Shown: positions 52,600 through 63,114 of the stretch, piece after piece
Layout: each line of letters begins with the position of its first letter
Numbering within the stretch: the stretch's first letter is position 1
DNA from: Artemia franciscana
Taxonomy: Eukaryota; Arthropoda; Branchiopoda; Anostraca; Artemiidae
Direction: 5' to 3'
Assembly (NCBI RefSeq): GCF_032884065.1
Contig: NC_088864.1
Location: 19,795,999-19,859,998, forward strand
Length of the DNA: 64,000 bases
Program-made: the position numbers and the translations under genes
Notes under the pieces: generated by a model
Seen by the model: the letters and a program-made list of their open reading frames with translations, nothing else
Told to the model about the DNA's origin: nothing
Database searches by the model: none

Positions 52600-54540
52600 A
52601 AGCATCTTGTCTGCATCAATGTCGATTGACGTAATCACTTTTTATGACAGCATAATGGGCAAAACCTTGATTTGGTTGAGGAATTCAGTTATGTAGTTCA
52701 AATATTACCCCCTGAAGGATCCTGTAGTGATTACAATAAAGGTCCTGACTTGGATTCACGCATATTTGTACTCTCATGCAACTTTGTACTCTAGCCTAAT
52801 CAGTTAAATATGGGTAAATATATCACAGTTCATATAATTGACTTACTAATAAAGTGAACATACCACTTGATGCCTTTTTTATGCTCTTTACAAATATAAT
52901 AATCGCTTCAATTGCAAATTTAAATCTAAACCCTTTGACCCAACTTAACCTAACTTAAATAATTTTGGCACTGAGAAAATGTAGTATTATTTTGTTGAAA
53001 ACAACCAAGAAAACAGCTGTAAAAAAAATAGTATTATTTTGTCGAAAACAACTGATAGCTCATACTTTAATTGAAAATTCGTCATTTTTAAGAGCTCAAA
53101 AAGTGCTTAAATTAAATTTTGTGATAGAAGCAATTAATATATCTGCAAAGAACATAAAAAAGGCTTTAAGTGGTATGTTCAAAAGGCAATTTTGAATTAG
53201 AGAAGTTGTTGGGTTTGATTTAACTCCCAAAAATACATAGGACTGGTCCTAGACTTTTCCCTGTGGAAAATCTGCCCCCCCTCCAAAAAAATTATGCAGA
53301 AAATCTTTGTAGAATGTCCACCCCCATCATCATAAAAAAAAACTTGGTATAGAAAACCACCACGGAAAATGAGATACTAGCCTATATAAAATTATAAGAG
53401 GGTGATTTTGGGTTCTCTGTGCACTAAAAAATATTTTAAATGTTTCTCTTGGCTCTGGAGTTTGACCAGCTTTCAGCATACTTTTGCAAAGGGTTGTAAT
53501 GTGCTAAGTCAGATTGGACTTTTACTTAATTTATTATGAGAAACAGAATTATTAACCATGTTTTAGGTATTTTCCAAAATTAGGAGGGGGGAGGCTGACC
53601 TGTAGCCCTTTATGGCCCAGCCTTTTCCAAAAAATTACAATATTTTATTCCAAACTTATGGGAGCTGACCTCTGGCCCACCATGGCCTTCATAAATTCGT
53701 GTCATCTGAAAGAGAAAAAACACGTAAAGAAAATCACAGTAAACTAAACGCGACGTTTAAGCTCAGTTAGCTAGACAGATCGAAATTTTTTTATTTCGTA
53801 AAAACAAAACAAACACTAATAATTAAATTAAGCCAACAGGGAGGTATGCTCAAAAGGAAGGCTACCAATTATTACATTGATTTCAAATACAACATAAATA
53901 AAGATGAACCAAAGAACATCATAACATATAGAAGGAGAAGGTCAAAGGAGGCTACCCCAGCATGGCAAATTCCAAAAATAATACTAAAAAAAAATTATGA
54001 AGTAGAATCACCACGTCATGAAACGTTAATACATTCTACTAATTTAGTCTTTAAAAGTGATCGGTTATTAAGATTTCTAAATTTAGTATTCAATTTAAGC
54101 CTATTTGCTATAGAAAGGATTTTCTATCTTTCACAGAAAATTCATTGAAAATTTAGCTCTTTCACAGTTAACCAAGGGAATTATATACGCTCCAAAACGA
54201 GCCGATGAAGAAGCGAGTGAGCAAAAGGGGGTGACAAAAATATATGATTCATAAAAATAACTCGCCGGAGACTGAATATCATAATGCCAGAGCGATAACT
54301 GTAAATCCTTAAGTTGACTAAGGTTTAATGGGTAAAAAAATAAAATAATGTCTTTGTTTCAGAAAGACTTTGAAGTCATGGACGATGAAAGGAAGTACCA
54401 AGGATTCTTATGGCTTTATTTTGCTATGTCTGGCCGGGTTTAAAATGACTATGAAATGTATTTTGGTAAATAATGGGACGATATCTTAGGTATGATTCTA
54501 TTAAGAATGATCGAAGAATATATAAAAAGAAAAAAGGTTA
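52600..54540. other. No gene recognised
   Basis: AT-rich. A small tandem duplication around GGCTGACCTGTAGCCC/GAGCTGACCTCTGGCCC lies at 53590-53690. The 100-codon basic frame at 53846-54148 has no recognised domain. Confidence 0.4.
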
Positions 54541-54560
54541 AAAATTAAATCAGAACACTT

Positions 54561-54596
54561 CGGGGGCGACTTTGATAACTTTCAAAGTCACCCCCG
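54561..54596. other. Near-perfect 15-bp hairpin
   Basis: CGGGGGCGACTTTGA and TCAAAGTCACCCCCG pair with one mismatch around a 6-base loop. A further half-copy (AGGGGTGACTTTGA) follows at about 54615-54628. Confidence 0.6.
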
Positions 54597-55164
54597 ATAA
54601 TACCCTTTCTCCAAGGGGTGACTTTGACTACACACCCACCTCCTTCCGTTATAAGGTATTTACCTAAATACTTACTGAGCGACTTTCTGATCATATTTAC
54701 AAGCCTACTAATACCCCTCAGAAAAAAAAAAAGTCACCTGTTCTTTCGTGTTCAGAAAAACTTTAGAGTACCCCAAAACATAACGAAGAGTACTTACTTT
54801 ACATAGCCAGTTCACAAACAGACACTCTTAACTTGATGGTTGCCATTTCCACACTAACTAACGAAGATAATCTAAAGAGCCATCTAGAATTTTCTCAGAT
54901 TTTTTTTCGTCGCACCACCTGTCGTCAACAGAGAAACATTTTTCCCTGGTTGTGTCAATGTTACCCCAGATTATCAATACCACTCCGATCGACGGTGCTC
55001 AAATCTAGCAAAGAAGCAATGAAATTATATTTACCGCAATGGCTAGATCACCCAACAGTCAGCCAATTGAATCGATTTGTCGCCACTGCTAGGATTAATT
55101 GAAGATTTAACATTAGATATTAACGACCTTGTAAAAAGTAGCCATAATTAAATGTAAAAAGTAG

Positions 55165-55197
55165 CCAGTTAATCGCAGTTAAGCTGCGATTAACTGG
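55165..55197. other. Perfect 13-bp hairpin
   Basis: CCAGTTAATCGCA, loop GTTAAGC, TGCGATTAACTGG. No uridine tract or gene end is seen nearby, so its role is unknown. Confidence 0.6.
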
Positions 55198-57022
55198 GAA
55201 ATTTTATCTTGAATTCATGGTTTTATTTTTCTTTGGAAGACATTGCTCTTCTTAGTTCTCCAGATTGTAATCTTCTCGGTACACACTTCTGCATTTTCTT
55301 TTATTTTAGGGATTTAAAGCATAGTAGTTGTGACTCCTGAAAACACTATACGGAGACACCGCAATCTTAAAAACAATTAGAACCAAATTTAAATCGGTGG
55401 AAACCGAAAGCGACTCTATAGTCACGAAAAATTGCAGATACTTAAAACAGGAAAGCGTTAACCAGAAAAGCTAGTAAAAGTACAAATGTGCTGCAGTAAG
55501 GTTGGAAGTAGAACAGTTGTCAATTCCTCTAAAATAACATTTTTCCAGTTAATATGCTCCAGTGGATTTTCTGGAAACGGTTAAAAATGTCAGGGAAATC
55601 ACCAAAATAAGGCATAGGAAAGGCTTCTTCCACAGCAATATCACTTTTCCAAGAAAATTCCTACCAGCAAATAGTTTTTCTTCAGACGGCTTTTTCTACC
55701 GGTCTTAAATTGGGGGCTAATCAGAAATTATCAAGGTGGCAAAATCAAGTTCGGTTACCGAGGTTTACCAATAGTAACTCAAAACATGCATAGTAAAAAA
55801 TTACAATACCTAAGGAGCACAGCATAAATCATATTGTTTCTTATCATAAGAGTTAGGGTGTAACTAATAGAGGAGTCAATGTTTTTTCTATTGAAAAATA
55901 AATATTACCAAGTTATTGGAAACAATTGATTAAAAACAAAAGCCGATTTGATAAGAGTAGTAGATGGTGCAACAGTATAGTAAAACAGAAGTTGAAGCAA
56001 CCAGAGCACTCATATATGGTACATATAGAAGATGGCAGCTTGCTTCATAGAAAAAGGTACCACCTACATCCTAGGTTGGAACCAGTCACAACCAAATGAG
56101 CACTTACACCAACATATCCAGCAAAGGTCAAATATTTTAACCAGTAACCCTAACAAGACATACACCCAAATGAAAGAGCAATACAGGGTGATGGGACAAT
56201 GCCTGTTCCAGGTTTTTTCAATGCCAGAATGCCTAGCAGTAGCAACAAGGCTAAAATATCAAACATTAAGGAAGAGAAAGAAAGGGAAGTATTGAGTCAA
56301 AGAAGTGAGCTCTCCGTGCTGGAATGCCCCTTGAAACTAGAACAACACCACCCCAGGGAACAACAACTCACTCAGGTAGACTTTCCAAAGCACATGTTTG
56401 TATGCCCCTGATCCAATATATATCTGTATAAGAAGGAAGATGAAATACACTGTTTTTGCTTGCTTTTGTTTATTTGCTTGTTTTGCTTTTGCTTATGTGA
56501 TTCACTTATAGGTAGTGGGTCTCGATTAAATGATTATTTTTAAACCAGAAATCTGATGAGGGAATATGTAACTGGGCAAAGGGGACAGAGGATGTTTTCA
56601 AAATCCAAGGGTAGCTATTTTGATGTTTTCTTCAATTTTTCAATGAAAATGCCATAAAAGGCATTGGAATGGCATGACAAGTCCTAGTCCCCAGGCAACT
56701 TCCCATGACAATACTAATAAATATCCATTACTTATTGTAATTCCCATTTTTACTCAGTTTTATAATGCCAACTAGACTAATTACTGATTTAAATGACTCA
56801 CTAAGAAAAAACTTTAGCAAACTAGTACTCAAAAGCAGCAAAGTAAACACTGCTCTAAGTTAACCTTAGAAACAACCTAAAGCCTTTTTTTTGTAATAGA
56901 AGACAAAACAGGACGGAAACAATGCTCTTATATATAGAAAAAGATATCGACAAAAACGAACAAAGGAGATAACCACTTTCGTAAGAAATAAAAAAGAAAA
57001 AGAAAAAATCGTTTCTCTTTCA

Positions 57023-57160
57023 TCACCGTACTTCACTTGAACTATCATTTGCTGCTGGTTTCTGATCCATTTTACTTCGTCGAGTTTTAACCATATACAC
57101 AAAGTATGTCAGGGCGTCTTTTTCTACAACAGGAATAGTAGAAAAATGTCGTTGGAGAGT
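57023..57160 (-). CDS. Candidate terminal exon of an unrecognised minus-strand gene
   Basis: Behind a strong acceptor (TTGTTGTTTTTTAG) an in-frame 45-codon stretch begins TLQRHFSTIPVVEKDAL, continues through YFVYMVKTRRSKMDQ and ends at a TGA (57025-57023). The composition is balanced and unlike the surrounding low-complexity frames. A 27-nt candidate microexon with a GTAAGT donor lies just upstream on this strand (about 57430-57460). I do not recognise the protein. It may equally be chance. Confidence 0.35.
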   Translation of the reverse strand, partial: TLQRHFSTIPVVEKDALTYFVYMVKTRRSKMDQKPAANDSSSEVR

Positions 57161-57169
57161 CTAAAAAAC

Positions 57170-58610
57170 AACAATACTGCTTTTAATTAAATTTAATGGA
57201 AATTAAAAATTTAAGAGTACTGGATACAATGCAATTCAGTAGTTAAATAAAATTTTGACAAAAAGAGTAGCCTTATGAATGTCAAAAGAGACCATTAGTT
57301 TTGTTAAGATTCCCCTAGAATATTTGAGTTTGTAACCTTCATTATTGCCTTCTTCACAGATGTGAAGGTTTCAAGTTCAAATTTGGTTATTTACAATATA
57401 TCCACCAAGACAAAAAACACCAACTTACACAATTTCCCTTTGTAGGATTCGTGGCCTGATAAAGGCCAAATTAAAAATTTGGTATGCAGGGCATGTACTT
57501 AATGACCATTACCAACAGAAGGTAAAATAGGAAATGAAATTTTCAAAATCATATACTTGAACTTTGTATGACCACCATACATTTGAAGTTCCGTTTACTT
57601 TCAAGTAGAACCAAAAAAAAAAAAAAAAACTGTTTTTAGTTACCCTTGGCCCAGAGAACGATCCCTGAAAATTCCAAGCTGATTCGAAAATCATCTTCGC
57701 CTAGCTTAACCTCCTTTTTTTTTTTAGAAGATCCGGGGCCCTTTAAACACCTTTTACCTCCAAACAAAATGTATGAATTGATGCTAGAACAAAAAGAAAG
57801 ACATTTTTATACTGTTAATTTTATGCTCATTTTCATAGCTTTGTCTGCCTTTTTAACAATTATTAAAATTGCGCAGCTTTCGAGCTCTTAAAATAGATTG
57901 CTGGGGAAAGTGCTTGGTAAACTATTTACTGCCTGCAAGCAGTCTCAAAGCTAAATCACATTATATCCGCTTAAGGCGCTTTAATAATCATTTCGCGAGC
58001 CACATCATCGGCTGACCGTCTCAAAGTTAAAGGGCCCATTTGCAAATTTACACAGTACCCCAGAGAATTCCAAAGCTGCCAAATAACTCAAATAATATTC
58101 GCTTAAAAACTTTGCCAAAAATTGATAGGAAATCTTGAATGTGTCAACAGTTGGAAAAGGCTGGTTTAAAACAAAACTAACAAAAATGTTTTACTAAGTT
58201 AAGCAAGCGTTGTCTATTCCATGTACATACAGCATAAATAATACGTCTCATAAGACAGTAAGGTTTTCAGTAAAAGCGGATAGGACCACAGGGAGCTCTC
58301 AAGCTGTCAAATTGCCCAAATGATATTTTCTTTGAGATGATTTTTTACATTTCCCTAGCCCTAGGTTATATCAAAACATTTTTAAGGACTGCCCTTTGCT
58401 GACCTTTAAGAAGAAAATTCTGCTCCATTTAATAAAAAGATAAATGGTTTGTATAAGATTTCCTGGAAAGTAGTCGTTGCCTTTTAGTTTTTTATCGTTT
58501 ATTCGGGTCTCTTATCCAGGCTTTAATAATTATAGCCCAACCAATTCTAAATGACTTGACCACACAAACTAAGAGAGTTCATAATAAACAAGATAGGGCG
58601 ATCCTGTACG
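57170..58610. other. No gene recognised; worn repeats
   Basis: Text of the type CAGAGAATTCCAAAGCTG recurs in worn form near 57650, 58070 and 58290, suggesting a degenerate tandem repeat of a few hundred bases. The 81-codon plus frame at 57646-57891 crosses it. Confidence 0.4.
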
Positions 58611-60974
58611 ATGCCACATCGTCTCAACATGAGACGATATACTTGGAACTCGCCTGATGGTGTAACAAGAAATGAAATAGACCATATTTTAATTGCCAAG
58701 CACAGGCGACATTGTTTAGAGGATGTTAGGACCTTTCGAGGTGCCGACTGCTATTCCGACCATCAACTTGTTGTTGCTAAGTTTAAGCTGAAACTGAAAA
58801 CTGTCATAAAGCCCCAGCGGTCAGTAAAAAGGTTTAATGTAAGAAAGCTGCAGGACCCTTATGTATTACAAAAGTATACATCTACTTTGTCAAATAAATT
58901 TTCCATGCTAAGGGACGAGTTGTCAATTGATAATCAATGGGGAAAGATCGTCGAGTCCCTGAAAGAAGTGGCACAAGAAGTTGTGGGATATAGCAGGAAG
59001 AAGAAAGAGCAGTGGATATCTGAAAGTACCTGGGATATCATTGATCAAAGGGCAGAAGCCAAAATTCTCGTAGATAGACATGAGCATAATAGGACATGCA
59101 CTAGAGAATATCTTGATGATTTAAAAGCGCAGTATAAGCGTCTCAATAAACAAGTCAAAACACGGACAAGGAATGATAAGAGGGTGTTCCTCGAAACTAT
59201 GGCTGATCAGGCTGAAGTAGCCGCCAGGCGAGGAGATAGTCGTACTGTGTACGCTATAACGAAGGAGCTTGCGGGTATTTCGAAGGCTTCTTCAACTCAA
59301 GTTGAAAACAAAGAAGGCATCTTATTAACCCAGACGGATGACATAAACCGACGTTGGATGGAACATTTCACCGAGGTATTAAATCAGGTGCCTCCCACGA
59401 CCTTTTTAAATATCCCTGAAGAAACACTGTTTGATCTTGGAATATATTCCGGACCTCTCTTGCTGAGTGAAGTAAAAGATGCTCTAATGACTTTGAAAAA
59501 CGGAAAGGCAGCCGGTAACGATGGCATACCCCCAGAACTGTTGAAATGTGGTAGAAACGCCCTAGCAGTGCCCATGTTTGAACTTTTGTCACGTATTTGG
59601 GAAGATGAAAAAGTCCCGAGTGAATGGTCAAAGGCAGTAATTATAAAACTCTTCAAAAAAGGACAAAAGACTAAATGTGACAATTGGAGAGGCATCGCTT
59701 TACAAACAGTAGGCAGCAAGGTTTTGTGCCAAATTATTCTCAATAGAATTCAAAGTAAAGTGGAGAAAGTTCTGAGAGATGAACAACATGGATTCCGCCA
59801 AAACAGATCGTGTTGTGACCTAATATTTAGCCTGAGAATCCTGCTCGAAGAATCTAACGAATGGCAGGTTCAATTACTCGTAGTATTTATTGACTTTCTC
59901 AAGGCCTTCGACTCGATACACCGCGAGACCATGTGGAAAATCTTAATACATTACGGGATCCCGATTAAAATTGTAAATATAATTAAAGCGCTTTACCTCG
60001 ATATTAAGTGTGCAGTACAAACCGAGGGTGGCCTAACGGACAGGTTTACCGTTCAGTCGGGTGTAAGGCAGGGCTGCATTCTATCGCCACTGTTATTTGC
60101 CATAGTCATAGATTTTGTGCTTCGTGGATGTAGCTTCAGTGAGGGTCTACAATTAAACCCACTAAGAACCCTCCATGATGGTGTTTTTGCGGACGATATT
60201 GCACTCTTCGCTCACGAATCAGAAGATATACAACACAATATAAATGAACTTGAGCGTGTGGCAAATGCTGTTGGACTCTCCATAAACGCTAACAAGACTA
60301 AATCAATGTCAAATGCAGTCATTCCTGACTTAGCTGAGGGACTTTTGGTCAACAATGAGGAAATTGAAGTAGTGAGAGAGTTCAAATATCTAGGCAGCAT
60401 TCTTACGCAAGATGCCAATCCTGAAAGAGAAATTTTGTGCCGAATAGCATTGGCTGGCTCTGCCTTCAATTGTCTCAGAAATGTTTGGAGAAATAGTAAA
60501 TATTCCCAGACGCTAAAATTCAGAATTTATAATAGCAATGTCCTCTCCGTCCTTACATATGGTTGTGAAACTTGGAGCATCACTGCGCAACTAGGAAAAC
60601 GACTATGGGCATTCGATAATAACTGCTTAAGATATATTTTGAATATACATTGGACTGAGAGAATAAGAAATGATGAGATTTATACCATAACAAATCATAC
60701 CCCCATCCTTGATACCATTAGAAAGCGACGATGGATGTATTGGGGGCACATGGTGCGAATGGGTGATGGAAGGCTACCTCATGACATATGGTGTTGGATA
60801 CCCCCCGGCCTCCGCAAGTCAGGGAGACCCAAAATGACAGTTGGCAGGATGTTAGAGAAGGAGGCGAAGCTGGCGAGGTCTTCGATGGAGGAGCTTTGGT
60901 CGAAGGCTCAGGACAGGTCGTCGTGGCGAACCACTGTTGCTGCCTTATGCGCCCTCAGGCGTCGGAGGACCTAA
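58611..60974 (+). CDS. RTE-like endonuclease-reverse transcriptase, 787 codons, 5'-truncated
   Basis: The open frame begins with RYTWNSPDG and NEIDH, then GADCYSDHQLV, the C-terminal catalytic part of an APE-type endonuclease. The RT domain follows with KNGKAAGNDGIPPELLK, WRGIALQTVGSKV, EQHGFRQNRSC, FIDFLKAFDS (Asp428) and FADDIALF (Asp528/Asp529). The C-terminal part has YGCETWS and a helical region ending in Arg-rich text. The first eight codons (58611-58634) come from host target DNA, not from the element, so the ATG at 58611 is fortuitous. Most of the endonuclease is missing. The RT catalytic Asp residues are intact, so it may be active only if expressed; autonomous mobility is unlikely. 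Confidence 0.85.
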   Translation: MPHRLNMRRYTWNSPDGVTRNEIDHILIAKHRRHCLEDVRTFRGADCYSDHQLVVAKFKLKLKTVIKPQRSVKRFNVRKLQDPYVLQKYTSTLSNKFSMLRDELSIDNQWGKIVESLKEVAQEVVGYSRKKKEQWISESTWDIIDQRAEAKILVDRHEHNRTCTREYLDDLKAQYKRLNKQVKTRTRNDKRVFLETMADQAEVAARRGDSRTVYAITKELAGISKASSTQVENKEGILLTQTDDINRRWMEHFTEVLNQVPPTTFLNIPEETLFDLGIYSGPLLLSEVKDALMTLKNGKAAGNDGIPPELLKCGRNALAVPMFELLSRIWEDEKVPSEWSKAVIIKLFKKGQKTKCDNWRGIALQTVGSKVLCQIILNRIQSKVEKVLRDEQHGFRQNRSCCDLIFSLRILLEESNEWQVQLLVVFIDFLKAFDSIHRETMWKILIHYGIPIKIVNIIKALYLDIKCAVQTEGGLTDRFTVQSGVRQGCILSPLLFAIVIDFVLRGCSFSEGLQLNPLRTLHDGVFADDIALFAHESEDIQHNINELERVANAVGLSINANKTKSMSNAVIPDLAEGLLVNNEEIEVVREFKYLGSILTQDANPEREILCRIALAGSAFNCLRNVWRNSKYSQTLKFRIYNSNVLSVLTYGCETWSITAQLGKRLWAFDNNCLRYILNIHWTERIRNDEIYTITNHTPILDTIRKRRWMYWGHMVRMGDGRLPHDIWCWIPPGLRKSGRPKMTVGRMLEKEAKLARSSMEELWSKAQDRSSWRTTVAALCALRRRRT

Positions 60975-60980
60975 GTCTAA
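58635..60980 (+). mobile_element. Young 5'-truncated RTE-like non-LTR retrotransposon
   Basis: The 14-bp sequence GTCTCAACATGAGA occurs immediately before the element (58621-58634) and after it (60981-60994), a clear target-site duplication (the first three bases could also belong to the tail). The element starts inside the endonuclease domain, so it was truncated at insertion. It ends with two TAAGTC hexamers, and its stop codon is the first of them. Short simple-repeat tails and 5' truncation are typical of RTE-type elements. The uninterrupted frame and the perfect duplication indicate recent insertion. Confidence 0.88.
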
Positions 60981-60994
60981 GTCTCAACATGAGA

Positions 60995-62360
60995 AATATT
61001 AAGAACCAAACTACAGAAGTCTTACATGACTTTACAAATGTCGCCATTAACCATTTTTTTTCTCTTCACGCTACCTGGGACATCTTTTTAGCAACTCGGA
61101 TCCATATCAGCACACAGGGGCAACAAATATTTTCTACTTTGAAAGAGTACTGAACCGTTTTGGTCTGTATAAAGCACGTAAGTTTAAAACGAATATTTAA
61201 ATAAAGGATTTCTGTTTAATACTAGTCCTACAAAGTCGCATTGACGAAGCTGTGCTACCTACGAAAATTAATTAGTTTCAGAAAATGAGCATTCAGATAG
61301 ATTTTGAACTTTATTGGCATTTTATTTTTTAAGTACTCCTTTTTACTATATTTTGCCACAGACAGACACTTTAGATTGGCTTTTTGTCCCGTTTGTTCTC
61401 TACCTATATATATTCTTTTTTGTTTACATAAGTATTGTAATATCCCTGTATTTTTTTCTGTGTTTTAGGTCTAGGGCTGTAAGTTTCAAGTTTTTTTTTA
61501 AAGGGATTATATCATATACTGTTGTGAAATGTTGAGAACCCGTACAAACAACCTTGCACAAGAAAAGTCAAGTCTAAAGAAATCAACATTAAAAGTATAG
61601 CCAAAAAAGCAACATAGTAAACATAAAAAGTGTACCAGCTCTGTAACTGTACAAAAAGTATACTTTGTACCAGCAAATAAATTTCGAACCTGGTAGAAGA
61701 CAGAAAGGTATAATATGAACAGACGGCAATTAAGAATAAATTAGTGTTAATTTTTTTCAAACTAAATTATCAGTATTTTAATGTTCCACGTTGGCAGTTC
61801 CACTGTGACTTTAAAATCAATAAAAAACACACATTATTTATTTTTCTTTATCGATAAGTATCACTAGGGTGGGCCTTGGGCATGAGTTCGGTTACGAGAT
61901 ATTAAAGTGGTTCGAACTAAAAATTATAAATTACCTGGGCTAATGTGTCAAAGTTGCTGTCAAACTGAGGTATTTAGTGAAACAAAATAACAAGTCTAAT
62001 ATGTCGAACTCTTCATTTATACGAATTTGTCTACTCGTAGTGTGGAGTATGATTTCTGAGAATGTACATGATAAAACTGGCAGTCCAATATAAACATGAC
62101 CTGCTTATTCTTCTATTATTTGATTTTAGTAGTGGGCTTGACACCCCCCCCCCTTTACTGCACATAAACTATTTTTTGGCGCGTTTTGTACAAATCTTTT
62201 TGTAACCGCCCCCCCCCCCAACCCGCACCCCAGAACAAAACCCTGGATATGCCTTTGGTAAGATAGGAAATTTGCTATGGTTGGGATATTGTTGGGACTC
62301 TTTTGAATATTAAAGCTGTAGCCTCAGGTATATAACAAACGGAAGTGGGGTCAGCCTTAG
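60995..62360. other. No gene recognised
   Basis: AT-rich DNA with C runs at 62144-62153 and 62210-62218 and a transposon-end-like CCCTGGATATGCCTTTGG near 62240. No coding domain. Confidence 0.45.
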
Positions 62361-62610
62361 GTTATCTCCATATAGATAATTTTATAGATGAAACGTACTA
62401 ATAACGTTGATATATCTCCATATGGATAATTTTATAGATGAAACGTAATAAAAACATTGTTATATCTCTATATAGATAATTTTGCAGATGAAACATACTA
62501 AAAACGTTGTTATAGCTCCAAATAGATACTTTTGTAGACGAAACATACTAAAAACGTTGTTATATCTCCACATAGATAATTTTGTGGATGAGATATGCTA
62601 AAAACGTAGT
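62361..62610. repeat. Five tandem copies of a 50-bp repeat
   Basis: The unit has the form TATATCTCCATATAGATAAT followed by TTTATAGATGAAACGTACTA and AAAACGTTGT. Copies start at 62361, 62411, 62461, 62511 and 62561 with no length change. It lies about 500 bp upstream of the ORF1 at 63115 and might belong to that element's 5' region, or be an independent minisatellite. Confidence 0.85.
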
Positions 62611-62689
62611 TAACCATGTGGTAGCACAATACAATTGACTTCTGCTTGGTAAAATAGGCCCCAAAGTTTGATCCCGTAGTGTTTCTTTC

Positions 62690-62805
62690 ACGGATTTCGC
62701 AGTGTTTATTTCCCTTTTTACTGTGGTGTTAGTTTTTATTTGCTAAAGATGTGAAATACTGGGTTTCCGGTACAATCATAAATAAAGTATCTATGTATGT
62801 ATCTA
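62690..62805 (+). mobile_element. Possible 3' end of a non-LTR element with a TATCTATG-type tail
   Basis: The stretch ends in AATAAAGTATCTATGTATGTATCTA-like text (AATAAAG then TATC/TATG repeats near 62780-62803). This is the style of short-repeat 3' tails of some LINEs. No coding sequence precedes it, so this is a weak call. Confidence 0.3.
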
Positions 62806-63114
62806 ATGCAGTATTGGTACAGTCAAATTAATGTAAAGTTTCGCTGATTAGTTTAAAGCTTAAAGAAACTAGTCTCGCGTTGGCGATCGATCAGTGTGGT
62901 CATTCATTTCACTGGATACGGTCCGTTATTTAGACGCAAGGCTACCACTGAGTGAGAGATAGCCAATTTTCTTGCCATAAGTTAATGATTTGTGAGATTA
63001 GTTATTAGAATAATATTTGATTACGTATTATTTGTATTATTAAGTAATAATTAGGTTATAAAAAAGTTTTTATTATTATTATTTACTTGTTTTTCTTGTA
63101 GTTTAATTTTTAGG

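Noticed and set aside
57646-57891. 81-codon plus frame with a hydrophobic C-terminus behind a T-rich AG
   Set aside because: It lies in worn repeat DNA, and the T-rich acceptor is part of a homopolymer. A tail-anchored protein exon is possible but not supported.
59368-59743. Minus-strand frames of 87 and 119 codons
   Set aside because: Antisense shadows of the RTE-like reverse transcriptase.
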